This document shows, in pieces, positions 16,454 to 26,531 of a stretch of 64,000 bases of DNA; within the stretch, counting starts at the first letter, position 1, and the number at the start of each line of letters is the position of its first letter. The translations under genes were made by a program, and so were the position numbers. Source of the stretch: UBA6168 sp041752395 (lineage in GTDB: Bacteria > Bacteroidota > Bacteroidia > Chitinophagales > Saprospiraceae); contig JBGSWN010000253.1 of assembly GCA_041752395.1 (NCBI GenBank), forward strand, positions 5,583 through 69,582, given 5' to 3'. The notes under the pieces were generated by a model, which was not told where the DNA came from, did not search any database, and worked only from the letters and a program-made list of their open reading frames with translations.

Positions 16454-16554
16454 TTGTGTAATTTGATACTATTGAACAGCAAAAATAGTGATTTGGGTTA
16501 AAATTGTACCAATACTTGTCAAAATCAGCGTAGAATTCTCCCTTGAACTGCGGC

Positions 16555-16635
16555 TATCTTTGCATTGTATTTAAGTTTCATGTATTACCATTTAGTTTTA
16601 AGCACGTGGCATCCTCCCGGATGCCACGCCTTTTT
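16555..16635 (+). ncRNA. Candidate short transcript: promoter element followed by an intrinsic terminator
   Basis: TATCTTTG at 16555-16562 fits the Bacteroidota -7 element. About 40 bases after the predicted start is a perfect 10-bp hairpin, cgtggcatcc (16605-16614) and ggatgccacg (16619-16628), followed by CC and five T. This would give an RNA of about 65-70 nucleotides ending in the hairpin. A short reading frame from ATG 16580 runs through the hairpin, but it resembles nothing known. A -33 element is not clear, so the promoter is only half supported. Confidence 0.4.
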
Positions 16636-17203
16636 AATCGAAGTTCAATTCTCCATTTTTCCAGATAAATTTTATCCTGTCCAGAATTTGAGCCGTTGAC
16701 CCTTGGTTGCGGCTTTTTTCTTGCCATATCACTCGATGGGGGAATTGTCGGGTGGGCTGCAAAAACCTTCATTGAATAGTAAAAATTTCCTCGTTTCAAT
16801 TCGTTCTATCAAGTAATAAGTTGATGCTGAAACCTGATTTACGCTTGGATTTGAGTCCTTTTTGAAGAAAAATTGAATTCCAAGCGCCTCTGTTTTACTT
16901 TCTAGTAATCAATTGGATTTGATTGGAATTCAGTTTTAAAGTATTGAAATACAGTATTTTATGATGAGTTGTAAAGCTGAATGAAGCTGATTGGAAAAGC
17001 TGAATTGTGTTTTCTTGATTAACCATTTAAATTAGTATCGCTAATAAAACAAGATTTTAAGAAACTGACTTTTGGAAGAAAATGGTAGGTCAAAAAAGCA
17101 GGGCAACTATAAATTTGTACCAAGAAGCAGAAAAAGCGTGAAAGCAAACTTGCTTTACAATTAAGAGAAGTAGCCTCAAAATTTTCAGCTTGAGTTGACC
17201 GAT

Positions 17204-17234
17204 TTTGTAGGCTAAGTATCTTTCACTAAGTTTG
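17204..17234 (+). promoter_or_regulatory. Bacteroidota promoter of the TonB-receptor gene
   Basis: TTTG at 17204-17207 and TAAGTTTG at 17227-17234 are separated by exactly 19 bases. This is the textbook spacing of the Bacteroidota -33/-7 promoter (TTTG-N19-TAnnTTTG) and is the best-matching promoter in the window. It lies about 50 bases before the receptor start. Confidence 0.7.
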
Positions 17235-17285
17235 CGCACTTTCTCTAAAAATGGCTTGGAATAAATTTCATTACAAATAAAACTC

Positions 17286-20200
17286 ATGTTTATGGCGCGT
17301 AATTTACTACTCACTTTCACTTTTCTACTTACCGGCTTGGTGGCTTTCGGGCAAACCAGGTTGGAGGGAACAGTGACCGATGCTGACACCGGCGAGCCAG
17401 TCATTTTTGCCACTATCGCACTCTTCCGTGACGGGGTGTTGAAAACTGGTACAGAGACTGACTTTGAAGGTTACTTCAGTCTTACAGAGATTGATGCAGG
17501 TACCTACGATGTGGAAGTTTCCACGACTGGTTACACACCATCCAGAACAAACGGGATGATCATTACCGGTGGAAAAGCCAACAAACTGGATGTAAAACTG
17601 TCTCCAGGTATCGAATTGGTTCCAGTGGTCGTCACTTATACGAAACCGCTGATTGAACAAGACAACACCACAACTGGTGGCTCCCTGACATCGGATCAAA
17701 TCAGGGCACTCCCTACCCGTGACGTCAATGCGCTCGCTTCTTTTACAGCGGGTGTATCTTCAGCGGATGAGGGCGGTGATTTGAACATCCGTGGTTCAAG
17801 GGCAAGCGGCACCAACTACTATATAGATGGTGTACGTGTCACTGGTACCCTGCCTCCCAAGCAATCAATCGAGGAACTTCAGGTGATCACTGGTGGTGTG
17901 GAAGCCCGTTACGGTGACGTAACAGGTGGTATCGTCTCCATCACAACCAAAGGCCCATCTGAGAAATTCAGTGGAGGCGCTGAATTGGAGTCTTCCCGCT
18001 TGACGGACCCCTACTACCAAGACCTTGCAAGCTTGCAGTTGAGTGGCCCAATCCTAAAGCGCAAAGGGCAGACCATCCTTGGCTACCGTATCAACGGTCA
18101 GTACCAATACAACAAGGATGACGACCCACCGGCTACCCGAGTTTACAGCATCAAGGATGAGGTTCGGGAAGAACTAGAGGCAAATCCAATCCGCATCGTG
18201 GGCAATACGATTTATCCAGCAGCCCAATATGTTGACAATGATGGGGTGAACGCATTGAAATACAAGCCGAACGAGGATAAGACAGCCTTCAACTTGAATG
18301 GTAAGTTGGATGCAAACATCGGCAAGAACATTGACGTGACGCTTTCGGGCACGTATGACAACTCCGACGACAAGTTCACGCCTTCAGCTGGTAACGGCGC
18401 AGATTGGCGGACTTTCAACTCGCACAACAACCCGACGCAAAAGGATTCCCGGATTCGAGGAAACTTCCGTTTCCGCCACAGGCTAGGTGGAGCCACCAAC
18501 CCAGAGGGGAAAGGTGATGGAAAGGGTTCAGCTATCCAGAATGCGGTTTACACCTTGCAGTTTGGCTATGAAAAATCCAAGACCCGTCTGTCTGACCCAC
18601 GTCATGGCGACAACCTTTTCAACTATGGTTACATCGGTAAGTTTGACCTTGATTGGGTGCCTACTATTGGAAATGTTATTACTACCACTGATAGTACAGT
18701 AACCTTTACCGATACACAAGTTGACTATACAAGGCAGCTTCTGGGATATACGCCTAACACTGAAATCAACCCAGTTTTGACCAGGTATATTCCCAACAAT
18801 GGTTCAGATTTTACCGATTTTGCAGATTTTGAAACCACGAATGGCAGGGTTGCTTCTACACTCACCAATGTCTGGGCAAATCAACACATCAATATCGGCT
18901 CGGTTTATAATCGGAACCGCAAGCGCGACAATGATCTTTATACCTTTAATGCCAACACTTCTTTCGAGTTGGTGCCAGGTGGCTCAGGAAGCAACCGTCA
19001 CCAGATTCAATTCGGTATTCTTTATGAACAATCAGTTCAAAGGGGATATGACGTTAATCCCTTTGCGCTTTGGAACATCGCCAGGTTGCGTGCCAATGAG
19101 CATATTGAGGGTCAGGGTCTGGATTCAACACTTCAAATTGGATCGGTTAAGGGTAATAAAAGAACCATTAGCTTTATTGGAACGGTCGATACCATCATTG
19201 ATGTGCCAATTTATGCATCAAGCTACACAACGGAAAACTCAGACAACCAGTTCTTTCGGAATGTTCGCAAAATACCTGGAGCAGAAAAAGAACTGTATGA
19301 GTACGTCAATGTGGATGGTCTTGACCCAAGCCAGCTAAGCCTGGATATGTTTTCAGCTCGGGAGCTCAACGATGATAACCTTTTGAACTATTGGGGCTAC
19401 GACTACCTTGGCAACCAATTGGATGGCATCACCTTCGAGGATTTTTTCAGACACAGGGACGCAAACGGTGTCCGTGACTTCCCCGTGGCAGCGTTTGAGC
19501 CAAACTACCAAGCCGCTTATATCCAAGACAAATTCAAGTTCAGGGATGTATTCTTCCGGGTAGGTTTGCGTATTGACCGCTTTGATGCCAATACAAAGGT
19601 GCTCAAAGACCCTTATTCTTTGTATGATGTCCAATCTGCTGCTGACTTCGGAGGCGATCGCCCAGGTAATATTGGTGATGATTTTAAAGTCTATGTAACC
19701 AGTGAAGGTGGTGATGTAGTCAAAGCTTACCGTAACGAAGATACTTGGTATTTCGCCAACGGCGCACCTGCCAACAGCGGTTCGGAAGTTTTCGGTGGTA
19801 CGCTCGTTTACCCTCGCTATGCCGAAAACGACAAGACCAAGCGTGACATTACCAGCCCTAACTTCGACCCGAACGTTTCTTTCGAAGATTATACGCCTCA
19901 AATCAATTGGATGCCACGTTTGGCGTTTTCTTTCCCAATTTCTGACGAGGCCAACTTCTTCGCCAACTACGATGTGCTTGCGCAACGTCCACCTTCCAAC
20001 TCCTTGGTAAGCCCACTCACTTACTTCTATTGGGAGCAAAACGGAAGCGGCCTTCGGAACAACTCGAACCTGAAACCTGAGCGCACCGTTACTTACGAGC
20101 TGGGTTTCCAGCAGAGAGTCGGCGTCAATTCAGCGCTTAAAATCTCTGCTTACTACAAAGAATTGCGGGATATGATTCAGAGCCGCTTTTTCTTGAACGT

Positions 20201-20954
20201 TCCAGCACCAGTCAACAATTACGAAACTTTTGACAACCTTGACTTTGCAACGGTGAAGGCTTTCACCGTCAGCTACGACCTTCGCCGTACAGGCAACCTC
20301 CAGTTGAATCTTGCCTATACCCTTCAGTTTGCCGATGGTACTGGTTCAGATACTGAATCTTCAAGAGGACTTAGCTCAAGGGGCATCCAACGGACCTTGT
20401 TCCCGATGAACTACGATGAGCGCCACCGCATCAACGCAATCATTGATTACCGCTATTCCTCTGGTAGCGCTTACAATGGTCCAAGCATTGCGGGGATTGA
20501 CATCTTGGCAAATACTGGTGTCAATTTCGCTGCCTCTTCAGTTTCAGGACGACCCTACACTTCTAATATCCAACCTGAGGCGTTTGGTTCTTCTGGCATC
20601 AATGGTGCCGTCAACGGTTCAAGGCTTCCCTGGAACACCTTGGTCAGCATGCAAGTGGACAAGCAGTTCACCCTTTCCAAAGAAGGTGCAGCTCGGAGCG
20701 TAGGTATGAACGTTTATGTTCGTATCTCAAACTTGTTCGACAAGCGCAATATCCAAAATGTTTACAGATTTACTGGTGAGCCAAACGATGACGGCTTTCT
20801 GAATTCAGCAAGAGGACAACTTCAGTTGCAGAGCGCGACAGGCGTAGGCCAAAGTTCCGCTGCTTATCTAGCTTCCTATCAGTGGAGGATGCTGAACCCA
20901 GACAACTTTAGCTTGCCACGTAGGATTTTCGTGGGTGCTATCTTTGATTTCTAA
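17286..20954 (+). CDS. TonB-dependent outer-membrane receptor with carboxypeptidase-like N-terminal domain
   Basis: A 1222-residue outer-membrane protein. A signal peptide (MARNLLLTFTFLLTGLVAFGQ; starts at 17286 or 17292) is followed by a carboxypeptidase-regulatory-like domain (about 25-105, LEGTVTDADTGEPVIFATIA), a plug domain (about 115-225, with DLNIRGSRASGTNYYIDGVR) and a long beta-barrel ending in FVGAIFDF, a typical terminal strand. I see no SusD-like partner next to it, so it is not a standard SusCD pair. Instead it is followed by a large exported protein and a PorV/PorQ-like protein, and probably works with them. A perfect hairpin (20970-21000) follows the stop. Confidence 0.92.
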   Translation: MFMARNLLLTFTFLLTGLVAFGQTRLEGTVTDADTGEPVIFATIALFRDGVLKTGTETDFEGYFSLTEIDAGTYDVEVSTTGYTPSRTNGMIITGGKANKLDVKLSPGIELVPVVVTYTKPLIEQDNTTTGGSLTSDQIRALPTRDVNALASFTAGVSSADEGGDLNIRGSRASGTNYYIDGVRVTGTLPPKQSIEELQVITGGVEARYGDVTGGIVSITTKGPSEKFSGGAELESSRLTDPYYQDLASLQLSGPILKRKGQTILGYRINGQYQYNKDDDPPATRVYSIKDEVREELEANPIRIVGNTIYPAAQYVDNDGVNALKYKPNEDKTAFNLNGKLDANIGKNIDVTLSGTYDNSDDKFTPSAGNGADWRTFNSHNNPTQKDSRIRGNFRFRHRLGGATNPEGKGDGKGSAIQNAVYTLQFGYEKSKTRLSDPRHGDNLFNYGYIGKFDLDWVPTIGNVITTTDSTVTFTDTQVDYTRQLLGYTPNTEINPVLTRYIPNNGSDFTDFADFETTNGRVASTLTNVWANQHINIGSVYNRNRKRDNDLYTFNANTSFELVPGGSGSNRHQIQFGILYEQSVQRGYDVNPFALWNIARLRANEHIEGQGLDSTLQIGSVKGNKRTISFIGTVDTIIDVPIYASSYTTENSDNQFFRNVRKIPGAEKELYEYVNVDGLDPSQLSLDMFSARELNDDNLLNYWGYDYLGNQLDGITFEDFFRHRDANGVRDFPVAAFEPNYQAAYIQDKFKFRDVFFRVGLRIDRFDANTKVLKDPYSLYDVQSAADFGGDRPGNIGDDFKVYVTSEGGDVVKAYRNEDTWYFANGAPANSGSEVFGGTLVYPRYAENDKTKRDITSPNFDPNVSFEDYTPQINWMPRLAFSFPISDEANFFANYDVLAQRPPSNSLVSPLTYFYWEQNGSGLRNNSNLKPERTVTYELGFQQRVGVNSALKISAYYKELRDMIQSRFFLNVPAPVNNYETFDNLDFATVKAFTVSYDLRRTGNLQLNLAYTLQFADGTGSDTESSRGLSSRGIQRTLFPMNYDERHRINAIIDYRYSSGSAYNGPSIAGIDILANTGVNFAASSVSGRPYTSNIQPEAFGSSGINGAVNGSRLPWNTLVSMQVDKQFTLSKEGAARSVGMNVYVRISNLFDKRNIQNVYRFTGEPNDDGFLNSARGQLQLQSATGVGQSSAAYLASYQWRMLNPDNFSLPRRIFVGAIFDF

Positions 20955-20969
20955 TTTGACAAATAATCC

Positions 20970-21000
20970 TGGCAAAAGCAACTAACACTTGCTTTTGCCA
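20970..21000. terminator. Hairpin at the receptor/exported-protein junction
   Basis: Arms 20970-20981 (tggcaaaagcaa) and 20989-21000 (ttgcttttgcca) are perfect complements with a 7-base loop. The sequence after it is not a T tract, so it may slow transcription or protect the receptor mRNA end rather than fully terminate. Confidence 0.55.
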
Positions 21001-21109
21001 AAATTGAATCTTAAGAAAATTGTTGTTGACTTGTAATTCATGGATTTGTGAAACAGCATTTTATCAGAAAAACATGAATCATTTCAGCAACCAACCAAAT
21101 TTTTCAACC

Positions 21110-24100
21110 ATGCGTAGTTTAAAAACAATAATTACAACTGCTGTGGCGATTTTGGTCTTTGCTTCCTCGGCGAGTGCTTATTACGACCCGAGCAGCCAGC
21201 ACAAAAAGCCTAGCAAAAACACGGTCAAATTCAGGGAGTCTTGCGTAACCTCCAAGGCTCAGATTGACCAAGATGTTAACAACGTGCGTGCCCGTCTCAC
21301 GACGGGAGGTGACGTTTGGTGGGACCGTGGCGACGGTAAATATGTGGTGCCTAAAGTTCCACTTGGTCAAACGGAGGTTTCTTCCATCTTTGCTGGCGCT
21401 GTCTGGCTGGGTGGCTATGACGCTGGTGGCAACCTGAAGACTGCCTGCCAAACTTTTGGCAACAGCAGCGGTAGCAGTGATTTCTGGCCTGGCCCACTTT
21501 TGCCAGATGAGGGTACTACTACCAAGGAAACTTGTGACAATTGGGACAAATTCTTTGAGGTTTCTGGAAATGAAATCCAACAGCACCTATCCAACTTCCA
21601 AGATTTTATAGACAATGGCACACCCTACACGGAGGATATGATTCCGCTTGGGGTTAAAGGATGGCCAGGCAGGAAAAACGAACACTTTTTCGGCGTACAC
21701 AACTTTCTTTTGCCTGATACAGACCAGGGTCTTGCTGGTTTCTTTGACCAGGATGGCGACGGCCAGTATGAACCGTTGGATGGTGATTTTCCAACCATCG
21801 AAATACGTGGCTGCGAGGAATTTGACCCCCAGTTCCCCGATGAAATGATATTCTGGATTTACAATGACGAAGGTGGCGCAGCCATTCACGGTGAGACGAA
21901 TGGTATTCCAATTCGTATGGAAGTTCAAGTGCAAGCATTTGGTTATTCAACCAATGACCAAATCAACGACATGACTTTCCAGCGCTACAAACTCATCAAC
22001 AGGGCTAATGAAGACATCGAAGAGACGTTTTTTGCCATGTGGGTTGACCCAGATTTGGGTTGCTACAGTGACGACTATGTTGGCTGTGATGTTGGAAGAG
22101 GATTGGCATATACCTACAATGCTGATGCGGAAGATGGACAGCCAGGCATTACTTGTCCGGGTGGTGTAGCTACTTACGGTACAGAAATCCCAATCATCGG
22201 AACCGACTATTTCCGTGGCCCATTGGATGAAAATGGTATTGAGTTGGGAATGTCCACTTTTACCTATTATAACAACCAGGGCTTCGGCAACCCTCCCCCA
22301 GGTACAACTGATCCCAATACAGATGTACAATTCTATCGTTACTTGTCTGGATTTTGGCAAGATGGCACTGCTTTCACATTTGGTGGAGATGGTTATGATC
22401 CCACCAGCACAGACACCGTAAACTACGCTTTCCCCGGTGCACCAGATGACCCTTCTGGTTGGTCAATGTGTAACCCAGGTGCTGAGTTTCCACAAGGCTT
22501 GCCACAGTATGACCGCCGAACTATCCAGGCTTCCGGTCCATTTACACTCCAGCCTGGTGCGGTCAACGAGCTTATCATTGGTGCAGTTTGGGTGCCAAAC
22601 CTTGATTACCCTTGCCCAAATATCAACAAGCTCTTGATAGCCGATGACCTTGCACAAGACTTGTTCGATAACTGCTTCGACATTGTTGACGGCCCGGATG
22701 CGCCAGATGTTGATTGGATTGCACTTGACCGTGAAATTATTGCCGTATTGACCAACAAGCCTTCGCCAGCTTCCAACAATTTCTTGGAGCAATACGAAGA
22801 AAACGTAATTGGTATCAGTAACCCAGATGGCGGTAATATAGATACTACCTACAATTTTGAAGGTTATATGATTTACCAAGTGGCTGGGCCCGGCATCAGT
22901 ACGGCTGAATTTGATGACCCTACCAAAGCTAAATTGGTCTATTGGGTGGATGTTAAAAATGGGGTTAAGGCACTTTATAACTGGTTATCCATAGATAACC
23001 CGGGTGCTGCGCTAGATCCAAATGCCCCAGATTTCATTTTCTATCCAGAAGTGAAAATCGAAGCTTTGGATAACGGAATCAACCATACTTTTAACTTCAC
23101 GGATGACCAGTTTGCATCGGGTGACCGTAGGCTCATCAACCACCGCAAATATTATTACACAGCGCTTGCGTATGGCACAAACAACTGGAAGCAGTTTGAC
23201 CCAGTAGCTCAAAATGGTCAAAAAACGACTTTCTTGGTAGGTAGGAGGAATATTGGCCCCAATGCCGATGGTTTCCCATATACCGTGATTCCAAGGCCAG
23301 TGGTTGACCGCATAGTGAATGCTTCTTATGGTGAAGGTCCAGTCATTACCCGTATAGACGGTATTGGTGTCGGTAGCAATTTCCTTGATGTTTCTGACGA
23401 AACAAGGGCAAGAATGCTTGACCCCAACTTTGATAATACGATCACTTACGAACCAGGCCGTGGCCCAATTGACGTAAAAGTGTTCAACCCGTTGGAAGTT
23501 CAAGACGGCAATTTTGAGCTGACCTTTGTGGATGAAAACCAAGGCAACGACAAGCTTGACCAACAGGTAAATTGGAAGCTCAAGAACTTGGACACCAATG
23601 AAGAAATTTTTTCTGACAGGACATTGGAAATCCTTAATGAGCAGATTTTTGGACAGTACGGCTTCACGATTACCATCGGACAAACCACAGATGCTGGGGA
23701 TTGTAGCGATGATACGCTTGGTGCCATCGGTGCAGAAAAATCCTATGCCGATATCACAGGATCAGCTTGGTTAGGTGGCATCAAAGATGGCTATACGGCT
23801 CCTATTGATACAGTCAATTTTTTCCCAAGCATCTTAAATTCTGCCTTTGATTACATCAGGTTTGATGAAAATGCATGGGATTGTCGCTATGAGGATATGC
23901 TCCAATATTTGGGTGATGGGAATTTTGTACCATATCAGCTCGCTGATTTTAGGTCAAGGCTTGGTGGCGCCGATGTGAATCCATTCTACCTATCTCCAGC
24001 ATGGAGGAGTGCTCAAAACTCAATTGTTGCGAAGCCTAATGATGCGCTAGCTGATTTGAACAATGTTGATATTGTATTCACTTCGGACAAGAGCAAATGG

Positions 24101-25207
24101 AGCCGCTGTATTATTGTTGAAATGGCAAATACTGACTACACTAGCTTTGCACAAAAAGAAGGTGGTGGAAACGTCGTAACAACTGGCTCAAATGGCTCAA
24201 ATATAGTACTCAGTTTTGACCTCAGAAATTCAGCTTCCGTAGGTAAAGAAGCGGATACTGATGGCAACCCAATTCCTGATGGAGATGGCATTGGTATGGG
24301 CTGGTTCCCAGGTTATGCGGTAGATGTAGAGACTGGGAAACGGTTGAACGTTTTCTTCGGTGAAAATTCTGCTTATTCCGCTGAGACTGGCTTCTTGAAC
24401 AACTATCAATACGGCAAGCCTAACGGCTCCGACATGATGTTCAACCCGAACCCACAGTTGTTATGGCCAGCCAATTATGGTAATGACCAGAATGCTTTCG
24501 AAACACCAATGTTCTATTATGCTGGTGGACAGCACTATGTCTATGTAACCAATACAGATTATGATGAGTGCGCATACCTACGTGGCAGATTTGATGATCC
24601 AAGTGACATTAGGAAAGTGAACGGATTGAAGCAAATCACATGGTCTGGCCTTGCACTCCCGAACACTGGTACCAAAATGTTGAGCTATAACGAAGGGCTT
24701 ATCCCCAACGATGTTACTGTTAAATTGCGGGTGAATAATCCTTACGCCGTGAAAGTTGGTACCGATTTATTTAAAGGCTATCCAACCTATAGGTTTTCCT
24801 TAAATGGTGTAGAAGCTGATACATTAAATGTTGCCGCTACGAATGAAGCATTGGACAAAATCAATGTGGTGCCAAACCCATACTATGCCTTCTCCGATTA
24901 CGAAGATGGCCGCTTGTCCAACGTTGTTAAAGTAACCAACCTGCCCGCTAAGTGTGTTGTAACGATTTATTCTCTGGATGGCAAATTCATTCGTCAATAC
25001 AATCGGGATGAACAACCTACAGCGCCCAATGGAAGCGGTACGCCAGGCAATCAAATCATCCCGGACATTGAATGGGACTTGAAAAACAGCAAGGGAATCC
25101 CGGTTTCAGCAGGTGTTTACCTCATTCACATCAACGCTGGCGCTGACGGTGAACGGACTTTGAAATGGTTCGGTATCAATCGTCAATATGACCCGACAGG
25201 TTTGTAA
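21110..25207 (+). CDS. Very large exported protein of a Saprospiria family with T9SS-like C-terminal domain
   Basis: A 1365-residue protein. I start it at ATG 21110, which gives the signal peptide MRSLKTIITTAVAILVFASS; the frame also offers ATG at 21074. The N-terminal block has AQIDQDVNNVRARLTTGG, VWWDRGDGKYVVPK and DQDGDGQYEPLDGDFP, all shared with the paralogue at 26532. About 500 residues in the middle (roughly 760-1240) are missing from the paralogue. The last 110 residues (VVPNPYYAFSDYEDGR, VTIYSLDGKFIRQY, SAGVYLIHI) form an Ig-like terminal domain of T9SS type, with a short extra tail KWFGINRQYDPTGL. The function is unknown. Placement between a TonB receptor and a PorV/PorQ-like protein suggests surface export. 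Confidence 0.82.
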   Translation: MRSLKTIITTAVAILVFASSASAYYDPSSQHKKPSKNTVKFRESCVTSKAQIDQDVNNVRARLTTGGDVWWDRGDGKYVVPKVPLGQTEVSSIFAGAVWLGGYDAGGNLKTACQTFGNSSGSSDFWPGPLLPDEGTTTKETCDNWDKFFEVSGNEIQQHLSNFQDFIDNGTPYTEDMIPLGVKGWPGRKNEHFFGVHNFLLPDTDQGLAGFFDQDGDGQYEPLDGDFPTIEIRGCEEFDPQFPDEMIFWIYNDEGGAAIHGETNGIPIRMEVQVQAFGYSTNDQINDMTFQRYKLINRANEDIEETFFAMWVDPDLGCYSDDYVGCDVGRGLAYTYNADAEDGQPGITCPGGVATYGTEIPIIGTDYFRGPLDENGIELGMSTFTYYNNQGFGNPPPGTTDPNTDVQFYRYLSGFWQDGTAFTFGGDGYDPTSTDTVNYAFPGAPDDPSGWSMCNPGAEFPQGLPQYDRRTIQASGPFTLQPGAVNELIIGAVWVPNLDYPCPNINKLLIADDLAQDLFDNCFDIVDGPDAPDVDWIALDREIIAVLTNKPSPASNNFLEQYEENVIGISNPDGGNIDTTYNFEGYMIYQVAGPGISTAEFDDPTKAKLVYWVDVKNGVKALYNWLSIDNPGAALDPNAPDFIFYPEVKIEALDNGINHTFNFTDDQFASGDRRLINHRKYYYTALAYGTNNWKQFDPVAQNGQKTTFLVGRRNIGPNADGFPYTVIPRPVVDRIVNASYGEGPVITRIDGIGVGSNFLDVSDETRARMLDPNFDNTITYEPGRGPIDVKVFNPLEVQDGNFELTFVDENQGNDKLDQQVNWKLKNLDTNEEIFSDRTLEILNEQIFGQYGFTITIGQTTDAGDCSDDTLGAIGAEKSYADITGSAWLGGIKDGYTAPIDTVNFFPSILNSAFDYIRFDENAWDCRYEDMLQYLGDGNFVPYQLADFRSRLGGADVNPFYLSPAWRSAQNSIVAKPNDALADLNNVDIVFTSDKSKWSRCIIVEMANTDYTSFAQKEGGGNVVTTGSNGSNIVLSFDLRNSASVGKEADTDGNPIPDGDGIGMGWFPGYAVDVETGKRLNVFFGENSAYSAETGFLNNYQYGKPNGSDMMFNPNPQLLWPANYGNDQNAFETPMFYYAGGQHYVYVTNTDYDECAYLRGRFDDPSDIRKVNGLKQITWSGLALPNTGTKMLSYNEGLIPNDVTVKLRVNNPYAVKVGTDLFKGYPTYRFSLNGVEADTLNVAATNEALDKINVVPNPYYAFSDYEDGRLSNVVKVTNLPAKCVVTIYSLDGKFIRQYNRDEQPTAPNGSGTPGNQIIPDIEWDLKNSKGIPVSAGVYLIHINAGADGERTLKWFGINRQYDPTGL

Positions 25208-25229
25208 AAAAAAGGAAGAAACTTGGACT

Positions 25230-25279
25230 TTCGGTTCCGACAAAACAGCAGGTGAATGCCTGTAATTGCCGGAACCGAA
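25230..25279. terminator. Two-level hairpin between the exported protein and the PorV-like gene
   Basis: An outer stem ttcggttccg (25230-25239) with cggaaccgaa (25270-25279) encloses a smaller stem cagg (25249-25252) with cctg (25259-25262). It occupies most of the 104-base junction and could set the ratio of the two products. Confidence 0.5.
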
Positions 25280-25311
25280 TTCCAAATCTTTCACTAAATC
25301 AAAGAAATTTT

Positions 25312-26382
25312 ATGAATAAGTCATTATACCTTTTCCTTACCATGTCACTGCTGGTGATGGGTACTGCTAGCTTGCAGGCGGGTAACCCCGACCGGCAAGG
25401 AGAGGCCGGTGCACCTGAACTGCTGATGAACCCATGGGCCAGAAGTGCAGGTCTCCACACCATGACTACTTCCATGGTCACAGGTGTTGAGTCCATGATG
25501 CTTAATATCGCAGGCCTCTCCAGGATTACGAAGACAGAAGTGGTCATTGGCCACTCCATCTACCTGAAAGGCACGGACATCACAACCAATGCGATTGGTT
25601 TGTCTCAAAAAATTGGCAACAACAGCGCAATCGGCCTTAGCATCATGACCCTCGATTTTGGGGACATCGTACGCACCACTACTTATAATCCAGAAGGTAC
25701 TGGAAGCACGTTTTCACCTAGGTTCGTCAATATCGGCCTCGGTTTTTCGCATAACTTCGAGAACAAGGTTTCAGTCGGCGTGCTAGGCCGTGCCGTTTCT
25801 GAAGGCGTGGAAGACGTAACAGCAACTGGCATTTGCATGGACGCTGGTGTTCAGTACGTTACTGGAGACCGTGAGAATTTCAAGTTTGGTATTTCGCTTC
25901 GCAACGTGGGTGGCCGCATGCAGTTCCGTGGCGAGGGTTTGTCCAAATCAATCGAAGTGCCAGCATTTGACGGAACCCACGGCTTGGTAACCAACCAACG
26001 TGCTACTTCCTTCGAAATGCAGTCCGTATTGAACATAGGTTTGTCATACGACTACTACGTGGTTGGAAACAACCGCTTGACGGTAGTCGGCAACTACACC
26101 TCCAATGCCTTTTCCGAAGACCAACTTGGTGGTGGCGTTGAGTTTTCCTATAACGAAATGGTAATGCTCCGTGCTGGTTACAAACTCGACCTCGGTCAAG
26201 TGAAGTCTTCCGGTGGTGAGTTCAACGACCAACCATTGTACACTGGTTTGGCTGCTGGCGCAACGTTGAACGTGCCAACCAGCAAGAAAGAAAACGCACC
26301 GCATATCGCCATTGATTATGCCTACCGTACCACTAAAATCTATGATGGTACGCACAACTTGTCTTTGCGTATAACGCTTTAA
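25312..26382 (+). CDS. PorV/PorQ-family outer-membrane beta-barrel protein
   Basis: A 356-residue protein. The frame is open upstream, but ATG 25312 begins a proper signal peptide (MNKSLYLFLTMSLLVMGTAS, ending LQAG). The mature protein starts with GEAGAPELLMNPWARSAGLH and TGVESMMLNIAGLSR, the hallmark of the PorV/PorQ family. About fourteen amphipathic strands follow, ending LSLRITL. PorV acts in T9SS as a shuttle that receives cargo at the translocon and hands it to the attachment machinery; PorQ-type paralogues exist. Being inside an operon with exported proteins, this one may be a dedicated partner for them (inference). Confidence 0.83.
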   Translation: MNKSLYLFLTMSLLVMGTASLQAGNPDRQGEAGAPELLMNPWARSAGLHTMTTSMVTGVESMMLNIAGLSRITKTEVVIGHSIYLKGTDITTNAIGLSQKIGNNSAIGLSIMTLDFGDIVRTTTYNPEGTGSTFSPRFVNIGLGFSHNFENKVSVGVLGRAVSEGVEDVTATGICMDAGVQYVTGDRENFKFGISLRNVGGRMQFRGEGLSKSIEVPAFDGTHGLVTNQRATSFEMQSVLNIGLSYDYYVVGNNRLTVVGNYTSNAFSEDQLGGGVEFSYNEMVMLRAGYKLDLGQVKSSGGEFNDQPLYTGLAAGATLNVPTSKKENAPHIAIDYAYRTTKIYDGTHNLSLRITL

Positions 26383-26389
26383 TACCTTT

Positions 26390-26430
26390 GGTGAAGCCAC
26401 AATTACTGTGGCTTCACCATTTTTCTTTTG
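26390..26430 (+). terminator. Intrinsic terminator after the PorV-like gene
   Basis: A 12-bp perfect stem, ggtgaagccaca (26390-26401) with tgtggcttcacc (26407-26418), and a five-base loop are followed by ATTTTTCTTTT. This is a strong Rho-independent terminator and implies that the downstream paralogue at 26532 has its own promoter or is expressed by read-through. Confidence 0.8.
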
Positions 26431-26531
26431 CCATTCAGCACTTCCTTTTTTTCCTGTAAGATTATCGCCCCTTTGCTTCGCAATGAGCCACTGCTCAAGG
26501 CGGTTTTGTTATTTTACAAAGATGATTGTTT

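Larger units (their letters stand above)
16454..17285. other. Long intergenic region with a promoter, a candidate short transcript and the TonB-receptor promoter
   Basis: About 830 bases between the divergent AraC and TonB-receptor genes. I find no convincing protein-coding gene. Its recognisable parts are a plus-strand -7 element at 16555, an intrinsic terminator at 16605-16635 and a full promoter at 17204-17234. The stretch 16800-17200 is AT-rich with runs such as ttgaattccaa and shows nothing else I can name. Confidence 0.5.

Noticed and set aside
16580..16700. A leader peptide gene across the hairpin
   Set aside because: The short frame has no run of regulatory codons and no following biosynthetic gene on that strand; a small RNA or a simple terminator explains the site better.
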